Assembly: GCA_016721465.1 (NCBI GenBank)
Contig: JADKIA010000026.1
Span: forward strand, 18,008 to 82,007
Length of the DNA: 64,000 bases
Source: Ideonella sp.
GTDB taxonomy: Bacteria > Pseudomonadota > Gammaproteobacteria > Burkholderiales > Burkholderiaceae_C
Reading direction: 5' to 3'
In this document: positions 55,302-63,957 of the stretch, piece after piece
Numbering within the stretch: position 1 is the stretch's first letter
How the letters are laid out: each line of letters begins with the position of its first letter
The notes under the pieces: generated by a model
Told to the model about the DNA's origin: nothing
The model's database searches: none
Seen by the model: the letters and a program-made list of their open reading frames with translations, nothing else
Translations under genes and position numbers: made by a program

Positions 55302-56546
55302 TCAGGCCCGGCCCGGCCGCGGCAGGCGCCACAGCGGCGCCAAGCACGCCAAGCCCACGAGCGGCCCGACCGCCAACCAGGGCAGCAGCGTGGACAGCGG
55401 CATCCGTTGCGACAGCGACACGAACAGCTCGATGCTGACGATCGAAACCGCGAAGCCGATGCTGTTGGTCAGCGTCAGCACGCTGCCCACCGCGTCTGGC
55501 GGAGCGTTCTGCGCCGTCAGCGCCGAGAATTGCGGAGAGTCGCCCACCACGGTGATGCCCCAGACGATCAACCAGGCGCCAAACAGGGGCGTAGCGGCCT
55601 GCAAGGCCCAGGGCGATATCAGACAGCACAGACCGCTGGTCGCCAACTGGATGGCCGCCACGCGAGCCCCCCCGACCCGCTGCACCAACTGCCCGCCGAG
55701 CACACAGCCCACAACACCCGCGCCCAGGACGACAAACGCCGCCCAGGACAAGCTGGGGCCGCTCAGCCGCGTGGCCAGGATCATCGGCACCAGCACCCAC
55801 ATGGTGTACAGCTCGGCCATGTGTCCGAAGTAGCCCATGGCAGAGGCACGCACGCGACCGTGGCGCCACAAGCTGGCCAGCGCCCCGAATTGCAGACCGA
55901 CGGCGCGCGCAGACGCGTGCGGCGGCTCAGGCACGGCCACGAACAGCAGCAGGCCCGCTGCGGCCGAGGTCGCTGCCACCACCAGCAACACCTGCGTCCA
56001 CGGCCAGTGCGCGCCCAGGGCCCGCAGGGCATGCGAGCTGGCACTTCCCAACACCAGGGCCCCGACCAGCCATCCCAGCGCGGCGCCCAGGCCATTGGGG
56101 AACCACTGCGCAGCAATCTTCATCCCCACTGGGTAAATGCCCGCCAGGAAGAAACCCGTGGCCACGCGCCAGGCCCACAGCGCCGACATGGAGCCGCCGG
56201 TGGACGCGGCGCCCACCGTGCACGCGGCGCTGGCCAGGGCACACAGGAGAAACAGGCCACGTGGCGAATGCCGGTCGGCCAGCGCCAGCAGGGCAAAGAC
56301 CAGCGTACCAGCGATAAAGCCCAGCTGCACAGCCGAGGTCAGGGTGCCCACGGCCTGCGCCGGCCAGCCGAAGGCCTGCTGCAAGTCGGGCATCACCGCA
56401 TTCACGGCAAACCACGCTGAGGTGCCCGCGCACTGGGCCACCACAATCACGGGCAGCACGTACCGCGGCGCCGGGGCCTGCGGGCCAGAAGTCGGCGGCG
56501 CGGATCTCGGCGGTTGGCGTGCGGCAGCGGACATGCCCCGCAGCAT
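55302..56546 (-). CDS. MFS transporter
   Basis: 414 residues with about twelve hydrophobic helices. The loop between helices 2 and 3 has LLALADRHSPRGLFLLCAL, a weak form of the MFS GxxxDRxxRR motif. A Pro-rich cytosolic N-terminus of about 30 residues precedes helix 1 (VLPVIVVAQCAGTSAWFAVN). The cyanate/sugar-type family cannot be separated from drug exporters by eye. A second ATG at 56534 is possible. Divergent from the EF-G-like gene. Confidence 0.85.
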   Translation of the reverse strand: MLRGMSAAARQPPRSAPPTSGPQAPAPRYVLPVIVVAQCAGTSAWFAVNAVMPDLQQAFGWPAQAVGTLTSAVQLGFIAGTLVFALLALADRHSPRGLFLLCALASAACTVGAASTGGSMSALWAWRVATGFFLAGIYPVGMKIAAQWFPNGLGAALGWLVGALVLGSASSHALRALGAHWPWTQVLLVVAATSAAAGLLLFVAVPEPPHASARAVGLQFGALASLWRHGRVRASAMGYFGHMAELYTMWVLVPMILATRLSGPSLSWAAFVVLGAGVVGCVLGGQLVQRVGGARVAAIQLATSGLCCLISPWALQAATPLFGAWLIVWGITVVGDSPQFSALTAQNAPPDAVGSVLTLTNSIGFAVSIVSIELFVSLSQRMPLSTLLPWLAVGPLVGLACLAPLWRLPRPGRA

Positions 56547-56680
56547 ACGGCCAGCTTGATCTTTGTTTGACGCCGCTCACTTGCGCGCTGTGCGCGACGG
56601 GCATAGGCTGAACCCCGCACCTGTGAGATGCGAGCCGCTGGCAATCACGCCCGGCCCCAACAAAGACAAGGAGTAACTCC

Positions 56681-58741
56681 ATGCCAAGCCCAATCCCCGC
56701 CGGCGCCGTGCAGGTGTCCGACATCCGCACGCTGGCCCTCGTCGGGCCTGCCGCCGCCGGCAAGACCAGCCTCGCTGAGGCGCTGCTTCAACAATCCGGC
56801 GCGATTGGCGCCGTCGGCAGTCTGGAACGCGGCACCACCGTCAGCGACTACGACCCGATCGAACGCCGGCTGCAGCATTCGCTCAATGCCGCCGTGATGC
56901 ACACCATGCACGCCGGCACCCGCATCCACCTGATCGACACCCCGGGAACGCCGGATTTCGTCGGCCAGAGCCTGCCCGCGCTCGAAGCGGTGGAGACCGC
57001 CGCGATCGTCATCAACGCGGCCACCGGCGTCGAGCCCATGGCCGTGCGCATGATGGAGTACGCCGCGTCGCGCCAACTCGACCGAATCATCATCGTCAAC
57101 AAGATCGACACGCAAGGCGTCAACTTGGCGGCCGTGCTGGCCCAGATCCAGGCCACCTTCGGCAAGGAATGCCTGCCCCTGAACCTGCCGGACGCCGGTG
57201 GCACCAAGGTGGTGGACTGCTTCTACAACCGCGAGGGGCACAGCGACTTCGGCTCGGTGGACAGCGCGCACCGTGCGCTGGTGGAGCAGGTCGTGGAGGT
57301 CGACTCGGCCTTTGTCGATCGTTACCTCAACGACGGCGACGTGGATGCCGCCGAGCTCCACGCGCCGCTGGAACAGGCCCTGCGCGAAGGTCACCTGATC
57401 CCGGTGTGTTTCGTTTCTGCCCGCACCGGTGCCGGCGTGGCCGAGTTGCTCAATGTGATTGTCAAACTGCTGCCGAACCCGACCGAAGGCAACCCGCCGG
57501 ATTTCCTCAATGGCGAAGGCGAGGACGCGACGCTGATGCACGCGCAGCCCGACCCGGCCGCCCACGTGCTGGCACACGTGTTCAAGGTCACCATCGACCC
57601 GTATGTGGGCAAGTTGGGCGTGTTGCGCGTGCACCAGGGCACGATCACCAAGGACAGCCTGCTCTACGTGGGCGATGGCCGCAAGCCGTTCAAGGTGGGT
57701 CACTTGTTCATGTTGCAGGGCAAGGACCACGTCGAAGTGCCGCGCGCCGTGCCGGGCGACATCTGTGCCGTGGCCAAAGTGGACGAATTGCAATTCGACG
57801 CTGTCCTGCACGATGCCGCAGAGGACGATCACATCCGCCTCAAGGCGCTGGACTTCCCGACGCCGGTGCACGGTCTGGCCATCTCACCCAAGCGCCGCGG
57901 CGATGAGCAGCGCATGTGGGAAATCCTGGCCAAACTGGTGGCGGAAGACCCTTGCCTGAAGGTCGAGCATGCGGCCAGCACCAACGAGACCATCGTCTAC
58001 GGCCTGGGTGATTTGCACCTGCGCATGCTGCTGGATCGCCTGCGCGAGGTGCACAAGTTCGAGGTGGACACAAAACCGCCGCGCATCGCCTACCGTGAGA
58101 CCATCACCGCCAATGCCGAGGGACACCACCGCCACAAGAAGCAGACGGGCGGCGCCGGCCAGTTCGGTGAGGTCTATCTGCGCATCGAACCGCTGCCGCG
58201 TGGCGCTGGCTTCGAGTTCCTGGACCAGGTCAAGGGCGGCACGATCCCTGGGCAATACATCCCCGCGGTGGAGAAGGGTGTGCGTGAGGTGCTGGCCATG
58301 GGCGCCATTGCCGGCTACCCGGTGGTGGACGTGCGGGTCATCGTCTACGACGGCAAGCACCACAGCGTGGACAGCAAGGACATCGCCTTCGCCACTGCCG
58401 GCCGCAAGGCTTTCATGGCGGCGATCCGCGAGGCACGTCCGGTGGTGCTGGAGCCCATCGTTGACCTGGAGATCACCTCGCCCGACCACGCCATGGGGGA
58501 CGTCACCGGCGATCTGTCGGCCAAGCGCGGGGTGGTCACCGGCACGCACAATGGCGCCCCTGGTGCGATCGTGATCAAGGGGCAGGCGCCGTTGTCGGAA
58601 CTGAGCGGCTACCAGATCCGACTGAACGCCTTGACCAGTGGGCAGGGGCGTTACACATTGGCGCTGTCGCACTATGAGGCTGCGCCGCCGACGGTGCAGC
58701 AACAACTCACCCGCGACTTCACGGTGCACGACGACGATTGA
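56681..58741 (+). CDS. EF-G-like GTPase (EF-G paralogue)
   Basis: 686 residues, slightly shorter than EF-G. AAGGAG lies before the ATG. P-loop GPAAAGKTSLAEALL, G3 LIDTPGTPDF, G4 IIVNKIDT, domain II (GTITKDSLLYVGDG), domain IV with HHRHKKQTGGAGQFGEVYLR, and domain V. The P-loop and the shortened G-domain resemble EF-G-like type proteins that accompany, but do not replace, the main EF-G. The role could be in ribosome recycling or stress. Standalone with its own promoter region shared with the MFS gene. Confidence 0.88.
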   Translation: MPSPIPAGAVQVSDIRTLALVGPAAAGKTSLAEALLQQSGAIGAVGSLERGTTVSDYDPIERRLQHSLNAAVMHTMHAGTRIHLIDTPGTPDFVGQSLPALEAVETAAIVINAATGVEPMAVRMMEYAASRQLDRIIIVNKIDTQGVNLAAVLAQIQATFGKECLPLNLPDAGGTKVVDCFYNREGHSDFGSVDSAHRALVEQVVEVDSAFVDRYLNDGDVDAAELHAPLEQALREGHLIPVCFVSARTGAGVAELLNVIVKLLPNPTEGNPPDFLNGEGEDATLMHAQPDPAAHVLAHVFKVTIDPYVGKLGVLRVHQGTITKDSLLYVGDGRKPFKVGHLFMLQGKDHVEVPRAVPGDICAVAKVDELQFDAVLHDAAEDDHIRLKALDFPTPVHGLAISPKRRGDEQRMWEILAKLVAEDPCLKVEHAASTNETIVYGLGDLHLRMLLDRLREVHKFEVDTKPPRIAYRETITANAEGHHRHKKQTGGAGQFGEVYLRIEPLPRGAGFEFLDQVKGGTIPGQYIPAVEKGVREVLAMGAIAGYPVVDVRVIVYDGKHHSVDSKDIAFATAGRKAFMAAIREARPVVLEPIVDLEITSPDHAMGDVTGDLSAKRGVVTGTHNGAPGAIVIKGQAPLSELSGYQIRLNALTSGQGRYTLALSHYEAAPPTVQQQLTRDFTVHDDD

Positions 58742-58795
58742 TCGGGCATGGGTGGTGAGCCTGCGCGCTTACGCGCCTTGAGCACGCAGATCCGG

Positions 58796-58814
58796 GGCCG
58801 CCTTGTTGGCGGCC
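58796..58814 (+). terminator. Hairpin after the EF-G-like gene
   Basis: GGCCGCC (58796-58802), loop TTGTT, GGCGGCC (58808-58814), perfect 7-bp stem. No T run follows, so it is at best a weak or factor-assisted terminator. Confidence 0.35.
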
Positions 58815-58838
58815 ACTCCCATCTCAAGCGCAAGCAGC

Positions 58839-58854
58839 GTTTATCATCGGCGCA
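58839..58854 (+). promoter_or_regulatory. TATCAT promoter-like repeat abutting a start codon
   Basis: GTTTATCATCGGCGCA differs by one base from 59517-59532. TATCAT (58842-58847) fits a -10 element and ends seven bases before the A of the ATG at 58854, which would be +1. No ribosome site fits between them, so the mRNA may be leaderless. Confidence 0.4.
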
Positions 58855-59435
58855 TGATTCCTGTGCATGACGTCGCGCGCACCCGGCTCGACAACGCGCT
58901 GTTGCTGTTCGACGAGTTCGTCCGGGTGAGCGCGGCCACCCCCGATGTAGCCACCCTGCGCGGCCTGGAGCGGCGTTTCGCGGAGCGGCTGGAAATCCAG
59001 CCCAGCTACTGGAGCCAGATCAAGAGCCGCTCGCGACAGATCGGCGAGCGGCTTGCTCGGCAGTTCGAGCAACGCTGCAAGAAGCCGGTCGGCTGGATGG
59101 ATGTGCCGCACGTGACGGGTGGCAACCCGGCCGCATCACAAGGCCTTGCACCCCAAGCGTCCGCCTCCCTGCCGCTGGACGACGACGAGCGCTTCATTGT
59201 CGGACTTGTGCTCACTTACTACCGCCGGCACCCACAGCGGGCGCGCACACGATTGCTCGATCTGCTGGGCGAGGTGCTGACCCCCATGCCAGAGGCGCCT
59301 GCGGACACGCCTCCGCCGCAGGGAGGACGACCGGCTGCAGTGCGAGGCGCAGCACGAGTCGCGGCACCTGCCGAGGACTTGGCACTGTGGGCCAGCTCGG
59401 CCGCTGGCATCGCCCCACTGAAGAAGAAGCGCTGA
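58854..59435 (+). CDS. Hypothetical protein, possible DNA-binding
   Basis: 193 residues, not recognised by name. Residues 25-90 (LRGLERRFAERLEIQPSYWSQIKSRSRQIG, split across helix pairs) look like a helix-turn-helix with a Cro/phage-repressor flavour, followed by ARQFEQRCKKPVGWMDVPH. The C-terminal part has RFIVGLVLTYYRRHPQRARTRL and a Pro/Ala-rich stretch to a basic end (PLKKKR). Starts without a ribosome site, close behind a -10-like element. A TTG start upstream at 58803 is possible but the -10 element would lie inside it. Confidence 0.6.
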   Translation: MIPVHDVARTRLDNALLLFDEFVRVSAATPDVATLRGLERRFAERLEIQPSYWSQIKSRSRQIGERLARQFEQRCKKPVGWMDVPHVTGGNPAASQGLAPQASASLPLDDDERFIVGLVLTYYRRHPQRARTRLLDLLGEVLTPMPEAPADTPPPQGGRPAAVRGAARVAAPAEDLALWASSAAGIAPLKKKR

Positions 59436-59851
59436 GTGCGTGGCAGCACACCGTATCCAGACAAACCCGCATTCGGCAATTTCGCTGCGTCAGGGCCTTG
59501 CAGAAGATAAAGAAGTGTTTATCATCTGCGCAAGTGCTTGAGATCGCTGCCCGGTCTTGATCGCACGAAGCCACGATCCTCCACCCCCAACCCAATGCCG
59601 ACCCTGCCCATGTCATTGCCTGCCTTCCACCTTGTTGTGCCCACGGCGCGCTGCACCTCTCGAGTGCGCATCTGGACTCTGCGGGTGGCCGGTTTCGACA
59701 TTTGCAATCGCTTTGGAGCGCCCCCGGGCGCCATGGCTGGCTGAGCTGCATACACAGCAGTCCCAACCACCACGGCCCGGTCCGCTTCAGCGTCCCGGGC
59801 CGTTGTCATTGGTTTGCGCGATTTCCCTTCCTCACTGCATTGGAGAAGTTC
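59436..59851. other. Noncoding stretch with a repeated promoter-like motif
   Basis: 416 nt with no convincing gene. It holds the promoter-like repeat at 59498-59532, a short inverted repeat GATAAA (59506-59511) / TTTATC (59518-59523), and a CG-rich leader before the small gene at 59852. Small frames inside it lack ribosome sites and typical composition. Confidence 0.5.
59498..59532 (+). promoter_or_regulatory. Candidate promoter for the small conserved genes
   Basis: TTGCAG (59498-59503), 16 bases, TATCAT (59520-59525). The second hexamer is in the 16-base motif shared with 58839-58854. It would drive the genes at 59852 and 60072 through a leader of about 320 nt. Confidence 0.4.
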
Positions 59852-60013
59852 ATGAAATTCACCGTCCGCACTGCCAAGCCCCGGAACCCGTTGGTGGCCG
59901 CCAGCCTGCACCGCCACGCCGGCGCACATCGACGTTGTCAGGGCGCCAAGCGCCAGCAGTCCAAGCGCGAAATGCTGCGTGAACTGCGGCACCAACATCC
60001 CCCATGTCGCTGA
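59852..60013 (+). CDS. Small basic conserved protein
   Basis: 53 residues with GGAGAAG just before the ATG. Very rich in Arg, Lys and His, with KFTVRTAKPRNPLVAASL at the N-terminus. Similar tiny basic proteins with this opening are familiar to me from Comamonadaceae genomes as hypothetical proteins. Its charge suggests nucleic-acid binding, with no direct evidence. Confidence 0.55.
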   Translation: MKFTVRTAKPRNPLVAASLHRHAGAHRRCQGAKRQQSKREMLRELRHQHPPCR

Positions 60014-60071
60014 ACACAGACGCAAGGCAGCCTGTCGCAGGCTGACCCGATGCGCCAAGGAGTTGCCCCAC

Positions 60072-60332
60072 ATGAGCAAGACCCTTCAGGCCTTTCATGG
60101 CCCTCTCGCTGCCCAGCCAGGCAGCACCGCACGTCGCGCCACCGCTGCCGCGCTGCGAGCCGCCAGTCTGGCGCTGGCCCGATTGGCACGTCGCGTGCGC
60201 GTCGCTCAAGGCCGTCACGTGGCCCAAGGGGCGCCCGAGCTTGAGTTTTACGCGGAAGCCGGCGCACCCGAAGGCGCGCTGTACATCGACGGTGAACTGG
60301 TGGGAACACTGCCTGGTGTGAGCCGACTTTGA
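60072..60332 (+). CDS. Small conserved protein with EAGAPEGALY motif
   Basis: 86 residues with AAGGAG ten bases before the ATG. An Ala/Arg-rich helix (RRATAAALRAASLALARLAR) precedes a short beta-rich end (LEFYAEAGAPEGALYIDGEL then VGTLPGVSRL). That ending recurs, as I recall, in small Burkholderiales proteins of unknown role. It follows the 53-residue gene by 58 nt and may share its transcript. Confidence 0.6.
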   Translation: MSKTLQAFHGPLAAQPGSTARRATAAALRAASLALARLARRVRVAQGRHVAQGAPELEFYAEAGAPEGALYIDGELVGTLPGVSRL

Positions 60333-60468
60333 TCGACCAGGGATTGGACCGGGTGGTGCGCGGCAGGGCTCGCGGGTCGGACCAGGCACTGCCGGCTGGT
60401 CCGACCCGCGCATCCACTCAAGCCGCCACGCCGGTTTGCCGATATGCTGGCGACGAACCCGCACCAAG

Positions 60469-61314
60469 ATGAACGCGCCGCCAGACGAACCATTCATCAC
60501 CAGTCCACTGCCCGACGTGGCCACCTGGGTGGCGGCGTTCCAGCGGCTGGACATTGCAGTGCTGGCCGACACGTCGGCAACAATCGAGGAGCTGCGGCCC
60601 ATCGAGGAGTCGGTTGACGCGCACATGCTTTCAGATGCGCTGGGCGGCGATCCGCTGATGACGCTCAAGGTGCTGCGGCACGTTGCGGCACTTCGCAGTG
60701 CACGGGCCACAACCGATGCGGAGACCGTCACGGCGGCGGTGGTTCTGCTGGGAATCACGCCGTTCTTTCGGGCGTTCCAGTCGCTCCCCACCGTAGAGCA
60801 GCGATTGTCGGCTCTGCCCGGCGCATTGGGCGGGCTCATGGAGGTCTTGCGCCGATCACACCGAAGTGCGCAGTTCGCATTGGGATTCGCCGTGCATCGC
60901 ATGGATCATGATGCAGCGGTGATCCACGAGGCAGCGCTGCTGCACGACTTCGCGGAGATGCTTTTGTGGCTGCACGCGCCCAGTTTGGCGTTGAGCGTCC
61001 AGCGGGAGATGGCTGCTGATGCTTCGCTGCGAACCGTGGACGCCCAGCGGAAGGTGCTGAACGTGCCGTTGCCCGATGTTCAACAGGCCTTGATGCGTCA
61101 ATGGCGACTGCCCGAATTGTTGGTTCGCATCAGCGACGACCACGCCAGCGTCGCCCCGCAGGTGCGAAACGTGCAGTTGGCCATTCGCATCGCTCGGCAC
61201 AGTGCCCAGGGCTGGGACAACCCCGCGCTGCCCGATGACTTTGCCGAGCTTGGTGGCTTGCTCAACCTAGGGCTTTCCCACGTGCAGCAACTTCTTCTCG
61301 AGCTCGATGCATGA
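60469..61314 (+). CDS. HDOD-domain protein
   Basis: 281 residues from the ATG at 60469. Core segments: LGGDPLMTLKVLRHVAAL, VTAAVVLLGITPFFRAF, and AVIHEAALLHDFAEMLLWL, in which an HD pair is present, then LPDVQQALMRQWRLPELLVRI. Conservation of LHDFAE hints at HDOD with partial HD character. Signalling role inferred. Not clearly in an operon; the IS66 remnant follows after about 180 nt. Confidence 0.8.
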   Translation: MNAPPDEPFITSPLPDVATWVAAFQRLDIAVLADTSATIEELRPIEESVDAHMLSDALGGDPLMTLKVLRHVAALRSARATTDAETVTAAVVLLGITPFFRAFQSLPTVEQRLSALPGALGGLMEVLRRSHRSAQFALGFAVHRMDHDAAVIHEAALLHDFAEMLLWLHAPSLALSVQREMAADASLRTVDAQRKVLNVPLPDVQQALMRQWRLPELLVRISDDHASVAPQVRNVQLAIRIARHSAQGWDNPALPDDFAELGGLLNLGLSHVQQLLLELDA

Positions 61315-61465
61315 GCTGAGCTGGCGCCCGATCTGGGACCGCGGGCAATTGATCTCTTAGCCGACGCTCCAGTTGGGCGTAGACACGATGATTGGTGCGC
61401 CCAGCCACCGTTGCAGGCCGCAATGAACCCCGTCCTTGAGCGAAGAGCCGCCGTCTCGACAGGCT

Positions 61466-61485
61466 ACGTTCACGTAGCTGAACGT
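61466..61485. repeat. Inverted repeat at the IS66 left side
   Basis: ACGTTCA (61466-61472), six bases, TGAACGT (61479-61485). It lies just before the first transposon reading frame and may be part of the element's left end or promoter. No matching right end is visible in the window. Confidence 0.3.
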
Positions 61486-61495
61486 GGGGAACGTG

Positions 61496-61927
61496 ATGTC
61501 AGACGACATGGAAGACCGGCCCGGCGACTCGTGGTCGGACGCAGAGCGACGGCCGCAGCGTGTATGACGAGGCGGCCAAGGCCGAACTGGTGGCTGCATG
61601 CGGCCGCCCCGGCGCGTCGGTGTCGCGGCTGGCACGCGAGTGCGGGATCAACGCGAACCAGCTCAGCCGCTGGATACGCGAGCACAGCCAGCGTCGGCAG
61701 CGTGCCGTTGCCGTGTCGCCGCCGCAGGGCCCGGCATTCGTTGCGGTGTCGGTCCAGGCGCGGCGCCGACGATGCCGGGCTACAGCCCGCCGGCCGTGGG
61801 CATGAACTTGCAGGCGCGACTGCCCAACGGTGTGGTGTTCGACCTGCGCGATTGCGATCTGCACCAGGCCGGCGTCGTGATCGAGGCGCTCGGGAGGCTG
61901 CGGTGTTCCGCTTCGACGAAACCCTGA
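61496..61927 (+). pseudogene. tnpA: IS66 tnpA (OrfA), frameshifted
   Basis: Three frames carry one protein. An ATG at 61496 opens SDDMEDRPGDSWSDAERRPQ and stops at 61567. The next frame continues VYDEAAKAELVAACGRPGAS, SRLARECGINANQLSRWIRE (a helix-turn-helix). After about 61770 a third frame gives MNLQARLPNGVVFDLRDCDL to the stop at 61927. Two single-base shifts explain this. Confidence 0.75.
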
Positions 61928-62253
61928 AGGTCTACCTGCACCGCGAGCCGATCGACTTCCGGCTGAACATCAACGGCCTGGCACTGCTGGTAGAGAAGGC
62001 GCTGGGCCTGGATCCGTTCGCGCCGTGCGCCTATGTGTTCAGCAACCGCCGGCGCAACCGCGTGAAGATCCTCGGCTGGGACCGCAACGGCTACTGGTTG
62101 CTGCTCAAGCGCCTGGAGCAGGACCGCTTCATCTGGCCGGCGGCCGATGTCGTGCCGACCTTGACGGTGGAGCAACTGCACTGGCTGCTGGAGGGCATCG
62201 ACATCGCCGTCGTGCAGCGCCATCCCCAGCGGATCTACGAGCGCGTGGCCTGA
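61903..62253 (+). CDS. tnpB: IS66 TnpB (OrfB)
   Basis: 116 residues from a GTG at 61903 with GGGAGG five bases upstream. Family landmarks: FRFDETLKVYLHREPIDFR, NGLALLVEKALGLDPFAP, YVFSNRRRNRVKILGWDRNG and YWLLLKRLEQDRF. Complete and unbroken. TnpB is needed for IS66 transposition but its chemistry is unknown. The GTG overlaps the end of the broken tnpA frame. Confidence 0.92.
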   Translation: MFRFDETLKVYLHREPIDFRLNINGLALLVEKALGLDPFAPCAYVFSNRRRNRVKILGWDRNGYWLLLKRLEQDRFIWPAADVVPTLTVEQLHWLLEGIDIAVVQRHPQRIYERVA

Positions 62254-62382
62254 GCAGGTAGCCTGACCCCGTCGCGACAAACGCGACCACTGTATGACTT
62301 GGTTGCGCGAGCTCGGCATTGTTACGGAAGGATGCGAGGATCGGGCGCACATCCGCAGGCGCGATAAAGAGAATGCGCGCCG

Positions 62383-63957
62383 ATGACTCGCATGCCCATG
62401 CCCGAAGAACTCGAAGCGCTGAAGAAGGCGTTGAACGATGCCCTGGGCGAGTTGCGGGTGGTACGCACCGAACGCGACCTGCTCAAGGAGCAGCTCAACC
62501 GCTTCAAGCGCCAGCTCTTCGATGCCAAGAGCGAAGTCAGCGCCGCGCACCAGAAGGACCTGTTCTTCAACGAAGCCGAGGTCGAGGGCGCGCAAGCCCA
62601 GCCTGCCGCCGCCGAGACCGAAGACGAAAAGATCGAGGTGCCGGCGCATAAGCGCACCAAACGCGGCCGCAAGCCGCTCGACCCGGCCCTGCCACGCGAT
62701 GTGCGGCGCCACGAACTGCCTGAAGACGAGCGCGTGTGCCCGCACGACGGCGCGGCTCTGCGCGAGATCGGCGTGGAAGTCAGCGAGCAAGTGGATGTCA
62801 TCCCGCAGCAGGTGCGCGTGATCCGCCATGAGCGGGTGAAGTACGCGTGCCCGTGCTGCGACGGTGGCCTGCGCCTGGCTCCGAAGCCGCCGCAGGTCAT
62901 CCCCAAGGGCCTGCTCAGCGAGGCGGCGCTGGCCTGGGTGATCACGTCGAAGTACCTGGATGGCCTGCCGCTGTACCGGCAGGCCGCACTGCTGGGCCGC
63001 TTCGGCGGCACGGAACTGTCGCGCAACACGCTGGCCGCCAGCGTCGTGCGGGTAGGCCAGGCGACGCAACCGGTGATCAACCTGCTGCGCGACGCGCTAC
63101 TGGACTCGTTCATCGTTCACGGCGACGAAACCGAGGTGCAGGTGCTCAGGAACCGGGACGAAAAGCCCAGGCCAAGAGCTACATGTGGGTGCAGATGACC
63201 CAGGCCAGCGGCGAGGACGGCACCGGCCCGCCGATCCGGCTGTTCGGCTACTCGCCCAGTCGCAGCACGCACGCAGCCAGGACACTGTATGAGGGCATGC
63301 GGCCGGGCGGCGCGTTGATGAGTGACGGCTACGAGCCTTACGCAGCCATTGCCGAGCAGCACCGGCTGGTGCACCTGGGCTGCTGGGCGCACTGCCGCCG
63401 GTACTTCCACGAGGCCTTGCAGGCGCTGCCCAGGACAAGCGCGGGCCGGAGCAATTGCCGGCGCGCTTCATCGAGCTGATCGGCCGGCTGTACAAAGTCG
63501 AGGCCGATGCTCGCCGCGACGACCTCGATGCCCATGCGCTGCAGCAGCAGCGCACGCGGCACAGCAAACCGGTGCTCGAGCAGATCGAGGCCGTGGCGCT
63601 GCAGCATCTGCATGGCGTGCTGCCGGGCAGCCTGCCAGGCAAGGCACTGCACTACCTCACCGCGCAATGGCCCAAGCTCGTTCGCTACGCCGATGACGGA
63701 CGCTACCCGATCGACAACAACGCCTGCGAAAACGCGATCCGCCCTTCGTCGTCGGAAGACGGAACTGGTTGTTCGCCGACACGGTAGGCGGCGCCAACGC
63801 CAGCGCGAACCTGTACTCGCTGCTGCAGACATGCGTAGCCAACGGCATCGACGGCTACCGCTACCTCAGTGCGTTGCTGGTTGCGTTGCCCAGGGCCAAG
63901 ACCGTCGAAGACTACGAGGCCCTGCTGCCCTGGCGCCTTGCCGCGGCTGATCGCTGA
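62383..63957 (+). pseudogene. tnpC: IS66 transposase tnpC, three frameshifts
   Basis: The protein is spread over four frame segments. Segment one (from 62383) has a coiled coil, a zinc-like CPCCDGGLRLAPKPP region and VHGDETEVQVL (first DDE Asp). Near 63150 it shifts to a frame with SYMWVQMTQASGEDG and ALMSDGYEPY (second Asp). Near 63432 it shifts again to ARFIELIGRLYKVEADAR and NNACENAIRP (Glu). Near 63753 it shifts to LFADTVGGANASANLYSLLQ, stopping at 63957. Each break fits one missing base in a short run. Confidence 0.85.
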
